Assembly: GCA_002428045.1 (NCBI GenBank) | Contig: DIZZ01000045.1 | Coordinates: forward strand, 9,156-41,695 | DNA: 32,540 bases | Direction of reading: 5' to 3' | Origin: Verrucomicrobia bacterium UBA6015 | GTDB lineage: Bacteria; Verrucomicrobiota; Kiritimatiellia; UBA8416 | In this document: positions 1 to 6,526 of the stretch, piece by piece | How the letters are laid out: each line of letters opens with the position of its first letter | Position numbering within the stretch: position 1 is the first letter of the stretch | Notes under the pieces: generated by a model | What the model was told of the DNA's origin: nothing | Database searches by the model: none | The model's input: the letters and a program-made list of their open reading frames with translations, nothing else | Translations under genes and position numbers: made by a program

Positions 1-930
1 CTGGTCGGTGTCCCAGCCGAGCAGCAGATCGCCCTGGTTGGCATCCACACTGCCGAGCATGCCGTTGATCGCCGCGACCTTCAGGTCGTGATGGAAGCTG
101 TGGGCGGCCAGCGTGGCGTGGTTGTTCTCGATGTTCAGCTTGAAGCTATCCTGCAGCCCGTAAGCCTTGAGGAAGCAGATCACGGTGGCGGAGTCGAAAT
201 CGTACTGGTGACGCGTGGGTTCCTTCGGTTTGGGCTCGATCAGGAACTGGGCCGTGAAACCGATTTTCTTCGCATAGTCCACCGCCATTTGCAGGAAGCG
301 AGCGAGGTGGTCGAGCTCCCGTTTCAGGTCGGTATTCAACAAGGTCGAATAGCCTTCGCGCCCGCCCCAGAAGACGTAATTGGTCGCGCCCAGCTCAAGG
401 CCCACTTCCAACATCTTCTTGACCTGTGCCGCACCATAGGCAAACACGGCGGCATCGGGATTCGTTGCAGAACCATTCGCGAACCGGCGGTGACTGAACA
501 TATTGGAGGTATTCCAAAGCAATTTCAGCCCGGTGTCGCCCTGCAGCGTCTTGGCCAAGGCGACCACCCGATCCAGCCAGGCATTCGATTCCGACAACGT
601 GCTGCCCTCGGGACAGATATCACGGTCATGAAAGGCGTAATAATCCACGCCCAATTTGGTGCAAAATTCAAAGGCTGCCCGCATCGTGTCTTCGGCAGCC
701 TCGACGGGATCGCTGGCGCTATTCCAGGGACGCAGCAACGTGGCACCACCAAACGGATCCGACCCCGTCCCCTTCATCGTATGCCAGTAAGCCACAGAAA
801 ACCGGAGATGCTCGCGCATGGTCTTGCCAGCAACCTTTTCTTCCGGGTTATAAACCTTGAACGCCAGCGGATTCTTGGATTTCCGCCCTTCATATGCAAT
901 ATTACCAATCTTGGGGAAAAACGACTTCAT
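1..930 (-). CDS. xylA: Xylose isomerase, 3' end outside window
   Basis: This gene encodes D-xylose isomerase, which interconverts D-xylose and D-xylulose in the cytoplasm using two divalent metal ions. The reading frame runs open from ATG at 930 to the window edge, giving 310 codons; E. coli XylA has 440 residues, so roughly 130 are missing. Catalytic landmarks fall at the E. coli numbers: His101 and Asp104 in FHDRDICPEG, Glu232 and Lys234 in LIEPKPKEP, Glu268 and His271 in NIENNHATLAAH, Asp296, and Asp307/Asp309 in GWDTDQ. The start is set by GGAGG five bases upstream. No xylulokinase is visible, so it may lie beyond the left edge. The gene has its own promoter at 1015-1043, separating it from the upstream O-antigen ligase-like gene. 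Identification is very secure. Confidence 0.97.
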   Translation of the reverse strand, partial: MKSFFPKIGNIAYEGRKSKNPLAFKVYNPEEKVAGKTMREHLRFSVAYWHTMKGTGSDPFGGATLLRPWNSASDPVEAAEDTMRAAFEFCTKLGVDYYAFHDRDICPEGSTLSESNAWLDRVVALAKTLQGDTGLKLLWNTSNMFSHRRFANGSATNPDAAVFAYGAAQVKKMLEVGLELGATNYVFWGGREGYSTLLNTDLKRELDHLARFLQMAVDYAKKIGFTAQFLIEPKPKEPTRHQYDFDSATVICFLKAYGLQDSFKLNIENNHATLAAHSFHHDLKVAAINGMLGSVDANQGDLLLGWDTDQ

Positions 931-953
931 CAGAGCCTCCATTCTACCTTGTT

Positions 954-990
954 AAACACCGTTGCGGCAGCGCCGCCTAACCAAACACCG
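954..990 (-). promoter_or_regulatory. Possible operator in xylA leader (repeats around a hairpin)
   Basis: Between the predicted xylA transcription start and its ribosome binding site, two identical 8-bp direct repeats (CGGTGTTT on the coding strand, at 954-961 and 983-990) flank a perfect GC hairpin, GCGGC-GCT-GCCGC (964-976). No run of T follows, so it is not an intrinsic terminator. It could bind a sugar-responsive repressor or act as an RNA structure. The function is inferred only from position and symmetry. Confidence 0.35.
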
Positions 991-1014
991 ACGAACTTAA
1001 AACAATGAGGTCCG

Positions 1015-1043
1015 TTTATACCAGCACGTATCGGATCCGTAAA
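1015..1043 (-). promoter_or_regulatory. Candidate sigma-70 promoter of xylA
   Basis: Reading leftward, TTTACG (1038-1043, 4 of 6 bases of the -35 consensus) is followed after 17 bp by TATAAA (1015-1020, 5 of 6 of the -10). A TGG directly before the hexamer makes an extended -10. Transcription would begin near 1008, giving a leader of about 78 nt before the xylA start at 930. Confidence 0.5.
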
Positions 1044-1062
1044 TGATAAAAATGATAAAACG

Positions 1063-2490
1063 CTATACTCGCTGTTCGCGACCAGCAACCACCCCGCATC
1101 CCAGCAGCGCGGCCAGGATCCATGTGGTTCCCGGCATTTGCAGGTTGAAATCCCCCAGTGAATGAAACGTCATCGCCGCCAACGCCAACCATGCCGAAAA
1201 AGAGAAAGGGAAACGACCCCGCGTGGCATCCCACTGCCATGCCTCCGATTCCTGGCGAAGGCGCTGCCGCAGCCATGCCACCAAACCGAAAAACGGAGCA
1301 AGGAAAAGCGAGAAGCCAATGACGCCATATTCCTCCAGCAGTTGCAACCAATCGCCATGGACCTCATACGAATGAAACTCGTCGTTGACAAGGGTTGGCC
1401 AGACGCAGCCGTCGCGATCGCCATCCGTCGAAGCGGCAACCTGAGGCCAGAGATGCTGGTGCATGCCAGCACCAATCCCCTGCCATGGGGACTGCTTCCA
1501 GGCACGCCAGGCCCCCGCAAACATGCGTCCCCGGCAGGTCCGCTGCAACTTGTAGATGATCTGCTCCTTCACCGGTTGCGCTTGCGTGGAGTTCACCAGG
1601 TGAAGCCCGCCATAGGTAACAAAACGCGTTCCATAGATCGGGTAGCACATCAGGGCGGCCCCCAGCATCAGTAGCGAGCCGGAAACCATCACCAATCGCC
1701 ACGACCAACGCACCTGCGGCGGCCACTGGACAAAACCCCACACCAGGATGACCCCACAGAGGACCACCAGCGTAGCGCCCCCACCCCGTGATTTACTTAG
1801 GAGCACACCGACCACCGCCAGCACCCCGGCAACGGACGCCAGACTCCGCCAAAACCAACCTCGCGAGGCCCGGTCCAGCAGGATGCCTGCACTTATGCAG
1901 AAGAGCAGTTCCATGGCACCGGAAAAGTGATCCGGACAATAATAGCAACCGGTTGCCCGACCCGCATATTGATCATACCGCGGCATCCACAGGACCAGCC
2001 GACTTTCCCATACCAGGTGGTTGACCACCCCATAACCGGCCATCGCGGCCAAACTGCAGAACAGGAATTTGAAAAGCCAGGCCTGCTGGATGGGATTCAG
2101 GCATATCGCCACCAGCACCGCGACTGTCACCCCGCTGAGATGCAACAGCACCGCACGCTCGGCATCCATGAACACCGGACTTTGCCAGCCACTCCAGATG
2201 GCATAGGCCAGGAAGGGCAACACCAACAGCCCCCTCACCCGCCATGGGTTAATGGCAGACGAGGGCACACCACCTAACAGCACCAGCAGGCCCGCCACCG
2301 CCACCGCCATCGCCAACATGCCAGCAAAGGGCCAGAACCACCACATTTCCCAGGCCCCGAAAAGCCACGGGCCAAGCCCCGCCACGGCAGCCAGCAGGAC
2401 CCACAGAAACCATTGAACACTCGCAATCAAACCAATACACCCATTCTTCTTGTGCGCATCGCCTGACGGCGATACGGCCAACGCCATCAC
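1063..2490 (-). CDS. O-antigen ligase/polymerase-family membrane protein
   Basis: This 475-residue integral membrane protein belongs to the O-antigen ligase (WaaL/Wzy-like) family, which joins or polymerises lipid-linked glycans on the periplasmic face of the inner membrane. It has many hydrophobic segments from residue 20 on. Family-like motifs are LSKSRGGG near 231, a hydrophilic loop from about 285 to 380, HGDWLQLLEEYG at 378-389 and HSLGDFNLQMPG at 443-454. The loop contains GIGAGMHQHLWP, resembling the GxGxGxF/H pattern of ligases. The first codon is GTG at 2490 with an ATG directly after it. It begins 6 bp after the stop of the DUF1080 gene, so the two are probably co-transcribed and translationally coupled. 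Whether it handles O-antigen, exopolysaccharide or protein glycosylation cannot be told, because no other glycan genes are in view. Confidence 0.8.
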   Translation of the reverse strand: MMALAVSPSGDAHKKNGCIGLIASVQWFLWVLLAAVAGLGPWLFGAWEMWWFWPFAGMLAMAVAVAGLLVLLGGVPSSAINPWRVRGLLVLPFLAYAIWSGWQSPVFMDAERAVLLHLSGVTVAVLVAICLNPIQQAWLFKFLFCSLAAMAGYGVVNHLVWESRLVLWMPRYDQYAGRATGCYYCPDHFSGAMELLFCISAGILLDRASRGWFWRSLASVAGVLAVVGVLLSKSRGGGATLVVLCGVILVWGFVQWPPQVRWSWRLVMVSGSLLMLGAALMCYPIYGTRFVTYGGLHLVNSTQAQPVKEQIIYKLQRTCRGRMFAGAWRAWKQSPWQGIGAGMHQHLWPQVAASTDGDRDGCVWPTLVNDEFHSYEVHGDWLQLLEEYGVIGFSLFLAPFFGLVAWLRQRLRQESEAWQWDATRGRFPFSFSAWLALAAMTFHSLGDFNLQMPGTTWILAALLGCGVVAGREQRV

Positions 2491-2496
2491 CGTGGC

Positions 2497-3225
2497 CTAA
2501 ACCTCGTCGTAGCACCCGATGGGCCGGTACCAGATATTGCGGAAGCTAACCAGGTCTCCGTGATCCTGCAACTTCAACGGGCCTGCTGGCGCATGAGCTT
2601 TGTACGAATAAACGTCACGATGGCCTGTAGGGCTCATAACCTCCACGTGATTGTGTACCACCACACCATTGTGGATAAGGGTCAGGTAGGCAGGCGACAC
2701 CAAGTTGACACCGTCGAAGCGTGGCGCGGTCCAGAGCATGTCGTAGGTGTGCCAGTCACCGGGGCAGGAACAGGCGTTCACCAGCGGCGGGTATTCTCCA
2801 TAAAGGCTAGCGGTAATACCATCGGCGTAGGTTGGGTTTCCGTATCCGTCGAGAACTTGAACTTCGTACACGCCCATCAGGAATACGCCACTATTGCCGC
2901 GGCCCTGGCCCTCGCCCTTGATCTCGGCAGGACAGGAAAATTCAACGTGGAGCTGACAGTCCCCAAAGCGTGCCTTGGTGCGGATATCGCCTGCGCCGGG
3001 TTTAACGCGCATGGTGTCGCCAATGATATCCCAGTCCGCATCGCCACCTTTGACCGATTGCCAGCCTGAAAGATCGCCGCCTCCAAACAGCACCACAGCA
3101 TCGCTCGGGGCACCGCCTGGCACGCGAGCGGGGGTGACGACGCGCGGTTGCGGACGGTTGCCATCGTGTACGTGCCATTTGCCGCCGGGAAGAAGAGGGG
3201 TATCGCTATAGCCGAACGTCGCCAT
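2497..3225 (-). CDS. DUF1080 (3-keto-disaccharide hydrolase) domain protein
   Basis: This encodes 242 residues of the DUF1080/3-keto-disaccharide hydrolase family, a concanavalin-like beta-sandwich associated with carbohydrate breakdown and common in Planctomycetes and Verrucomicrobia. Typical motifs are the opening LFGGGDLSGWQ, DWDIIGDTMRVKPGAGDIRT, NSGVFLMGVYEVQVLDGYGN, and the C-terminal GPLKLQDHGDLVSFRNIWYRP (split here: GPLKLQDHGD then LVSFRNIWYRP). The start at 3225 is preferred over one eight codons upstream because AAGGAG lies seven bases before it. No signal peptide is evident, unlike many relatives, so it may be cytoplasmic. The specific sugar substrate is unknown. It heads the leftward pair with the O-antigen ligase-like gene. 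Confidence 0.88.
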   Translation of the reverse strand: MATFGYSDTPLLPGGKWHVHDGNRPQPRVVTPARVPGGAPSDAVVLFGGGDLSGWQSVKGGDADWDIIGDTMRVKPGAGDIRTKARFGDCQLHVEFSCPAEIKGEGQGRGNSGVFLMGVYEVQVLDGYGNPTYADGITASLYGEYPPLVNACSCPGDWHTYDMLWTAPRFDGVNLVSPAYLTLIHNGVVVHNHVEVMSPTGHRDVYSYKAHAPAGPLKLQDHGDLVSFRNIWYRPIGCYDEV

Positions 3226-3346
3226 CGTCGTCTCCTTAGTTTGTGCCACCGAATCGCAGGTTCACGACAGTGCAAATCCACAACCGGTAGAAATCGTGAT
3301 TCAACTGATCAATGCGATACACTAAGCAAAGCAGCCTCCGAGTCAA

Positions 3347-3396
3347 CCGAAAAAGGCATCAACACCGAAAAAGGCATAACACAGGCAAAAAGGATG
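3347..3396. repeat. Short tandem direct repeats in divergent control region
   Basis: ACCGAAAAAGGCAT occurs twice exactly (3347-3360 and 3365-3378), a period of 18 bp. A degraded third copy follows with its AAAAAGG core at 3388-3394. The repeats lie in the spacer between the leftward DUF1080 gene and the rightward sigma-54 activator gene. They could be protein-binding iterons or the remnant of a coding repeat; nothing decides between these. Confidence 0.55.
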
Positions 3397-3443
3397 TACT
3401 GGAGAAGTGCCTGCTGTGAGCGCCGGAAGATGGAACGGTTTTA

Positions 3444-3482
3444 GCGACAACCCGTCACAGGGCGCGACAAGATGTCGCACCC
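3444..3482 (+). promoter_or_regulatory. Tandem dyads, candidate upstream activator sites
   Basis: A strong dyad sits at 3460-3482: GCGACA-AGA-TGTCGC with three further G:C pairs outside one mismatch. A weaker copy, GCGACA-ACC-CGTCAC, lies at 3444-3458, with its centre exactly 20 bp (two helical turns) upstream. The main dyad centre is about 140 bp before the predicted sigma-54 start site. Such spacing is typical of enhancer sites for NtrC-family activators, so these are probably sites for the protein encoded just downstream. Confidence 0.55.
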
Positions 3483-3585
3483 GTACTGCAGGATAGACGG
3501 CCTTAAGGCAAGCGGCGAACATTATTCAGCAGCAGAACGGACTTGTTGCACCGGTTTCTAGTCGGAATTTTACGAATTAGCCAAT

Positions 3586-3602
3586 TTGGCACGATTGTTG
3601 CT
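3586..3602 (+). promoter_or_regulatory. Sigma-54 (RpoN) promoter
   Basis: TTGGCACG-N4-TTGCT matches the -24/-12 consensus TGGCACG-N4-TTGCW at every specified position. The GG (3588-3589) and GC (3600-3601) are separated by exactly 10 bp. Transcription should start near 3613. That lies after the first possible ATG (3608) of the downstream activator gene and only about 7 nt before the second (3620). Dyads 100-150 bp upstream fit enhancer-dependent activation. Confidence 0.82.
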
Positions 3603-3619
3603 ATCAAATGCGCAAACCT

Positions 3620-4972
3620 ATGGAAAATATTCGTATTCTTATTATCGAGGATGATCCTGACGGGCGGGCTTCCGTAAGCGAGGCGGCAGAGGATGCCGGC
3701 ATGGCGGTGACGGCGGTCGACGGCGGCGAGGCCGGGCTGGTCGCCTTTCGTCGCGGGGATTTTGATCTGGTGCTGACGGATCTGGTGCTGCCGGATATCG
3801 ACGGGATTGATGTGCTTGAACGTCTGCTGCAGATCAACCCCAAGTTGCCGGTCATCATCATGACCGCCTACGGATCGGTCTCCTCCAGTGTCCGCGCCAT
3901 TAAGTCAGGTGCCTACGATTATATCACCAAGCCCCTTGATCTTGATGACCTGCAGGCCAAGCTTAAACGGGCTGCGGAAACGGCACGCCTGCGCAAGCGG
4001 GTGGTGAACTTTGAATCCTCGGCACGCCAGCAGTTCGGGTCCGGCACGATCACGGTCGAGGATCCTCGCATGATCGAACTGCTGGAGCAGGTGCATACGC
4101 TGGCTGATACCACCGCCACGGTGCTGATCCATGGCGAAAGCGGCACGGGCAAGGAGCTGATTGCGCGGGCGTTGCATTATGATGGAACCCGGGCGGATAG
4201 TCCGTTTGTCGCGGTCAACTGCGGGGCATTTACCGAATCACTGCTGGTCTCGGAGCTTTTCGGTCACGAAAAAGGCGCGTTCACCGGAGCGTTCCGCCAG
4301 CATCGGGGGGCGTTTGAGCGGGCTGATGGCGGGACGCTATTCCTGGATGAGATTGCCGATGCGCCTGCCGAGGTACAGGTCAAGCTGCTGCGGGTGCTCG
4401 AGACGCGTGAAGTGATGCGGGCTGGAGGGAATACCCCGGTGCATGTTGACGTGCGGGTCGTTTCCGCCTCGAACCGTCCGCTGGCGCAGTGCGTCAGTGA
4501 GGGGCGGTTCCGCGAGGATCTGCTGTACCGCTTGAATGTGGTCGAGCTAACCATCCCGCCGCTACGCGAGCGCAAGGGCGACATCCGGGCCTTGGCCGAT
4601 CATTTTGTCGCCACGGTCTGCGCCGAACACGGACGCACGATCCATGACATCGCCCCCTCGTTCTATGCCGCTCTGGAAGCCTTTCACTGGCCCGGAAATG
4701 TGCGCCAGCTACGCAATGCGATTGAATCGGCGATCGTGATCAACAAATCCTCCGTGCTGGATGCAGGCAGTCTCTCGCTGAACATCCGGAATGCCGCCAA
4801 GCCGGAGAAAACGAACTTCGAGGCCCCGTCCAACATGACCCTCGCTGATATCGAGCGGGCTGTGCTGCAGCAGTCGCTCACCCGCAATAATGGAAACCGG
4901 ACGCTGACGGCGGACGAGCTGGGCCTATCACGCCGCACGATCCAGCGCAAGATCAAGGAACACGATTTGTAA
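3620..4972 (+). CDS. NtrC-family sigma-54-dependent response regulator
   Basis: This is a 450-residue, three-domain transcription activator. The receiver domain (about 3-115) has the acidic pair EDD, phospho-acceptor Asp54 in LTDLVLPD, and Lys104 in ITKPLD. The AAA+ domain has Walker A GESGTGKE (172-179), the sigma-54 contact loop GAFTGA (219-224) and Walker B LFLDE (240-244). A Fis-type helix-turn-helix ends the protein, with LGLSRRTIQRKIKEHDL. An ATG at 3608 would add four residues, but the sigma-54 promoter at 3586-3602 predicts transcription starting after it, so 3620 is preferred. No Shine-Dalgarno precedes either ATG, so this mRNA would be almost leaderless. The gene heads the rightward operon and probably regulates itself and the downstream genes. 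Its cognate kinase is not adjacent. Confidence 0.93.
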   Translation: MENIRILIIEDDPDGRASVSEAAEDAGMAVTAVDGGEAGLVAFRRGDFDLVLTDLVLPDIDGIDVLERLLQINPKLPVIIMTAYGSVSSSVRAIKSGAYDYITKPLDLDDLQAKLKRAAETARLRKRVVNFESSARQQFGSGTITVEDPRMIELLEQVHTLADTTATVLIHGESGTGKELIARALHYDGTRADSPFVAVNCGAFTESLLVSELFGHEKGAFTGAFRQHRGAFERADGGTLFLDEIADAPAEVQVKLLRVLETREVMRAGGNTPVHVDVRVVSASNRPLAQCVSEGRFREDLLYRLNVVELTIPPLRERKGDIRALADHFVATVCAEHGRTIHDIAPSFYAALEAFHWPGNVRQLRNAIESAIVINKSSVLDAGSLSLNIRNAAKPEKTNFEAPSNMTLADIERAVLQQSLTRNNGNRTLTADELGLSRRTIQRKIKEHDL

Positions 4973-5004
4973 TGCTGAACATGAACCAGAACCAAGGAGA
5001 ACGT

Positions 5005-5742
5005 ATGCCTGACCCCGTCACCGTGAAGGTGCAAAACCTGAAGAAGCGCTTCGGTCAGATCGAAGCGGTACGCGGCGTCTCGTTCGAGGTTTCCAAGGGC
5101 GAAGTCCTGGGATTCCTCGGGCCGAACGGCGCCGGCAAGACCACCACCATGCGCATGATCACCGGCTTCCTGCCCCCCACCGAGGGCACGGCATGGGTCG
5201 GCGGATGCAACGTTGCCGAGGATCCGGTCGGCGTCAAGCGCCAGATCGGCTACCTGCCCGAGAATGCACCAGCCTACAGCTCGATGAGTGTGACCGGCTT
5301 CCTGCGCTTTACCGGCAGCATCCGTGGCTACCGGGGCAGCGAACTGGAGGATCGGGTCGATGCCTCGCTGCGCAAATGCCATCTCGACGGGGTTCGCAAC
5401 CAGACGATCAGCACGCTGTCGAAAGGCTACCGCCAGCGCACCTGCTTCGCGCAGGCGATCCTGCATGATCCCGCCGTGCTGATCATGGACGAACCCACTG
5501 ACGGGCTGGATCCGAACCAGAAGTTCGTCGTCCGGGAGATGATCCAGGCGATGTCCGCCGAGAAGGTGATCATCGTTTCCACGCACATCCTGGAGGAAGT
5601 GGACGCGGTCTGCTCCCGCGCCGTGATCATCGCCCGCGGCCAGGTGGTCGCCAATGGCACCCCTGCCGAACTCAAGGCCATGAGCAGCACCGGGCGGCTG
5701 GATGATGTCTTTCGCAAACTGACCATCGGGGAGGAACGCTAA
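5005..5742 (+). CDS. ABC transporter ATP-binding protein (GldA/CcmA-like)
   Basis: This cytoplasmic ATPase of 245 residues powers the ABC-2 type membrane system encoded next to it. Walker A GPNGAGKT is at 39-46, the ABC signature LSKGYRQR at 138-145 and Walker B VLIMDEP at about 158-164, followed by TDGLDPNQ and the switch His in STHILEE. The GYLPENAP motif near 82 is typical of the GldA/NosF/CcmA-type subfamily. The start at 5005 is chosen because AAGGAG lies five bases upstream; an in-frame ATG at 4972 overlaps the preceding gene's stop and lacks a site. With the next two genes it resembles the GldA-GldF-GldG set, first described in Bacteroidetes gliding but widespread in non-gliding bacteria. 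The transported substrate is unknown. Confidence 0.93.
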   Translation: MPDPVTVKVQNLKKRFGQIEAVRGVSFEVSKGEVLGFLGPNGAGKTTTMRMITGFLPPTEGTAWVGGCNVAEDPVGVKRQIGYLPENAPAYSSMSVTGFLRFTGSIRGYRGSELEDRVDASLRKCHLDGVRNQTISTLSKGYRQRTCFAQAILHDPAVLIMDEPTDGLDPNQKFVVREMIQAMSAEKVIIVSTHILEEVDAVCSRAVIIARGQVVANGTPAELKAMSSTGRLDDVFRKLTIGEER

Positions 5743-6492
5743 ATGAGTAATGGGATCAACACCACCTGCACCATCTTCCGCCGCGAGCTCAAGGCCTACT
5801 TCGAGTCGCCCGTGGCGTATGTCTTCATGATCGTCTTCCTCCTGCTGACCGGGTTCCTGACGTTTGCAGTCAGCGACTTCTACGGGCGGCGGGTGGCTGA
5901 CCTGGAGCCGTTCTTCTTCTGGATGCCGTGGGTCTTCCTGCTGCTGGTGCCGGCCGCCACCATGGGACTCTGGGCCGAAGAGCGCCGCAGCGGCACGATT
6001 GAACTGCTGCTGACGATGCCGCTGACGCTGACCCAGGCCTTGATCGGCAAGTTCCTGGCAGCCTGGCTGTTCATCGCCCTGTGCGTATTGCTGACGGTGA
6101 TCCCGATGACGGGAACCATCATCTACCTGGGCAGTCCGGATGGCGGCACGGTGTTCTGCGGCTACCTGGGTGCCGTCCTGCTGGCGGGTGCCTATGTGGC
6201 GGTGGGCGTGCTGACCTCGGCCATTACGCGCAACCAGGTGATCAGCTTCGTGCTGGCACTCTCGGGCTGTTTCGTCCTGCTACTCGCGGGATGGGAACCG
6301 ATTACCGGATTCTTCTCCCGCTGGGCACCGGCGGTGGTGGTCAATGCCGTCGCGTCCCTCAGTTTCATGCCCTACTTCGACGCCATCAAGCGCGGGGTGG
6401 TGGATCTGGGGGATATCGCTTATTACGTCAGTGTCACGGTCTTCATGCTGACGGCCGCGCACATCGCCCTCGACAGCCGCAAGGGGGCCTGA
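5743..6492 (+). CDS. ABC-2 type permease (GldF-like)
   Basis: This 249-residue inner-membrane protein is the ABC-2 type permease partner of the preceding ATPase. Its N-terminus (IFRRELKAYFESPVAYVFMI) is characteristic of the GldF/NosY-like family, where an amphipathic segment precedes the first membrane helix. About six hydrophobic segments follow, and the motif LWAEERRSGTIELLLTMP is the usual cytoplasmic coupling region. The ATG follows the ATPase stop codon with no gap, and GGGGAGG lies just upstream, so translation is coupled. It most likely forms a complex with the GldG-like protein encoded next. Confidence 0.92.
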   Translation: MSNGINTTCTIFRRELKAYFESPVAYVFMIVFLLLTGFLTFAVSDFYGRRVADLEPFFFWMPWVFLLLVPAATMGLWAEERRSGTIELLLTMPLTLTQALIGKFLAAWLFIALCVLLTVIPMTGTIIYLGSPDGGTVFCGYLGAVLLAGAYVAVGVLTSAITRNQVISFVLALSGCFVLLLAGWEPITGFFSRWAPAVVVNAVASLSFMPYFDAIKRGVVDLGDIAYYVSVTVFMLTAAHIALDSRKGA

Positions 6493-6526
6493 ATCTGAAC
6501 CAAGCAACGAAAGGATTAGCTATATC

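Noticed and set aside
88..1008. Long plus-strand open frame (306 codons) opposite xylA
   Set aside because: The opposite strand encodes xylose isomerase with all catalytic residues; this frame is an antisense by-product of GC-rich codon use and has no family-like motif.
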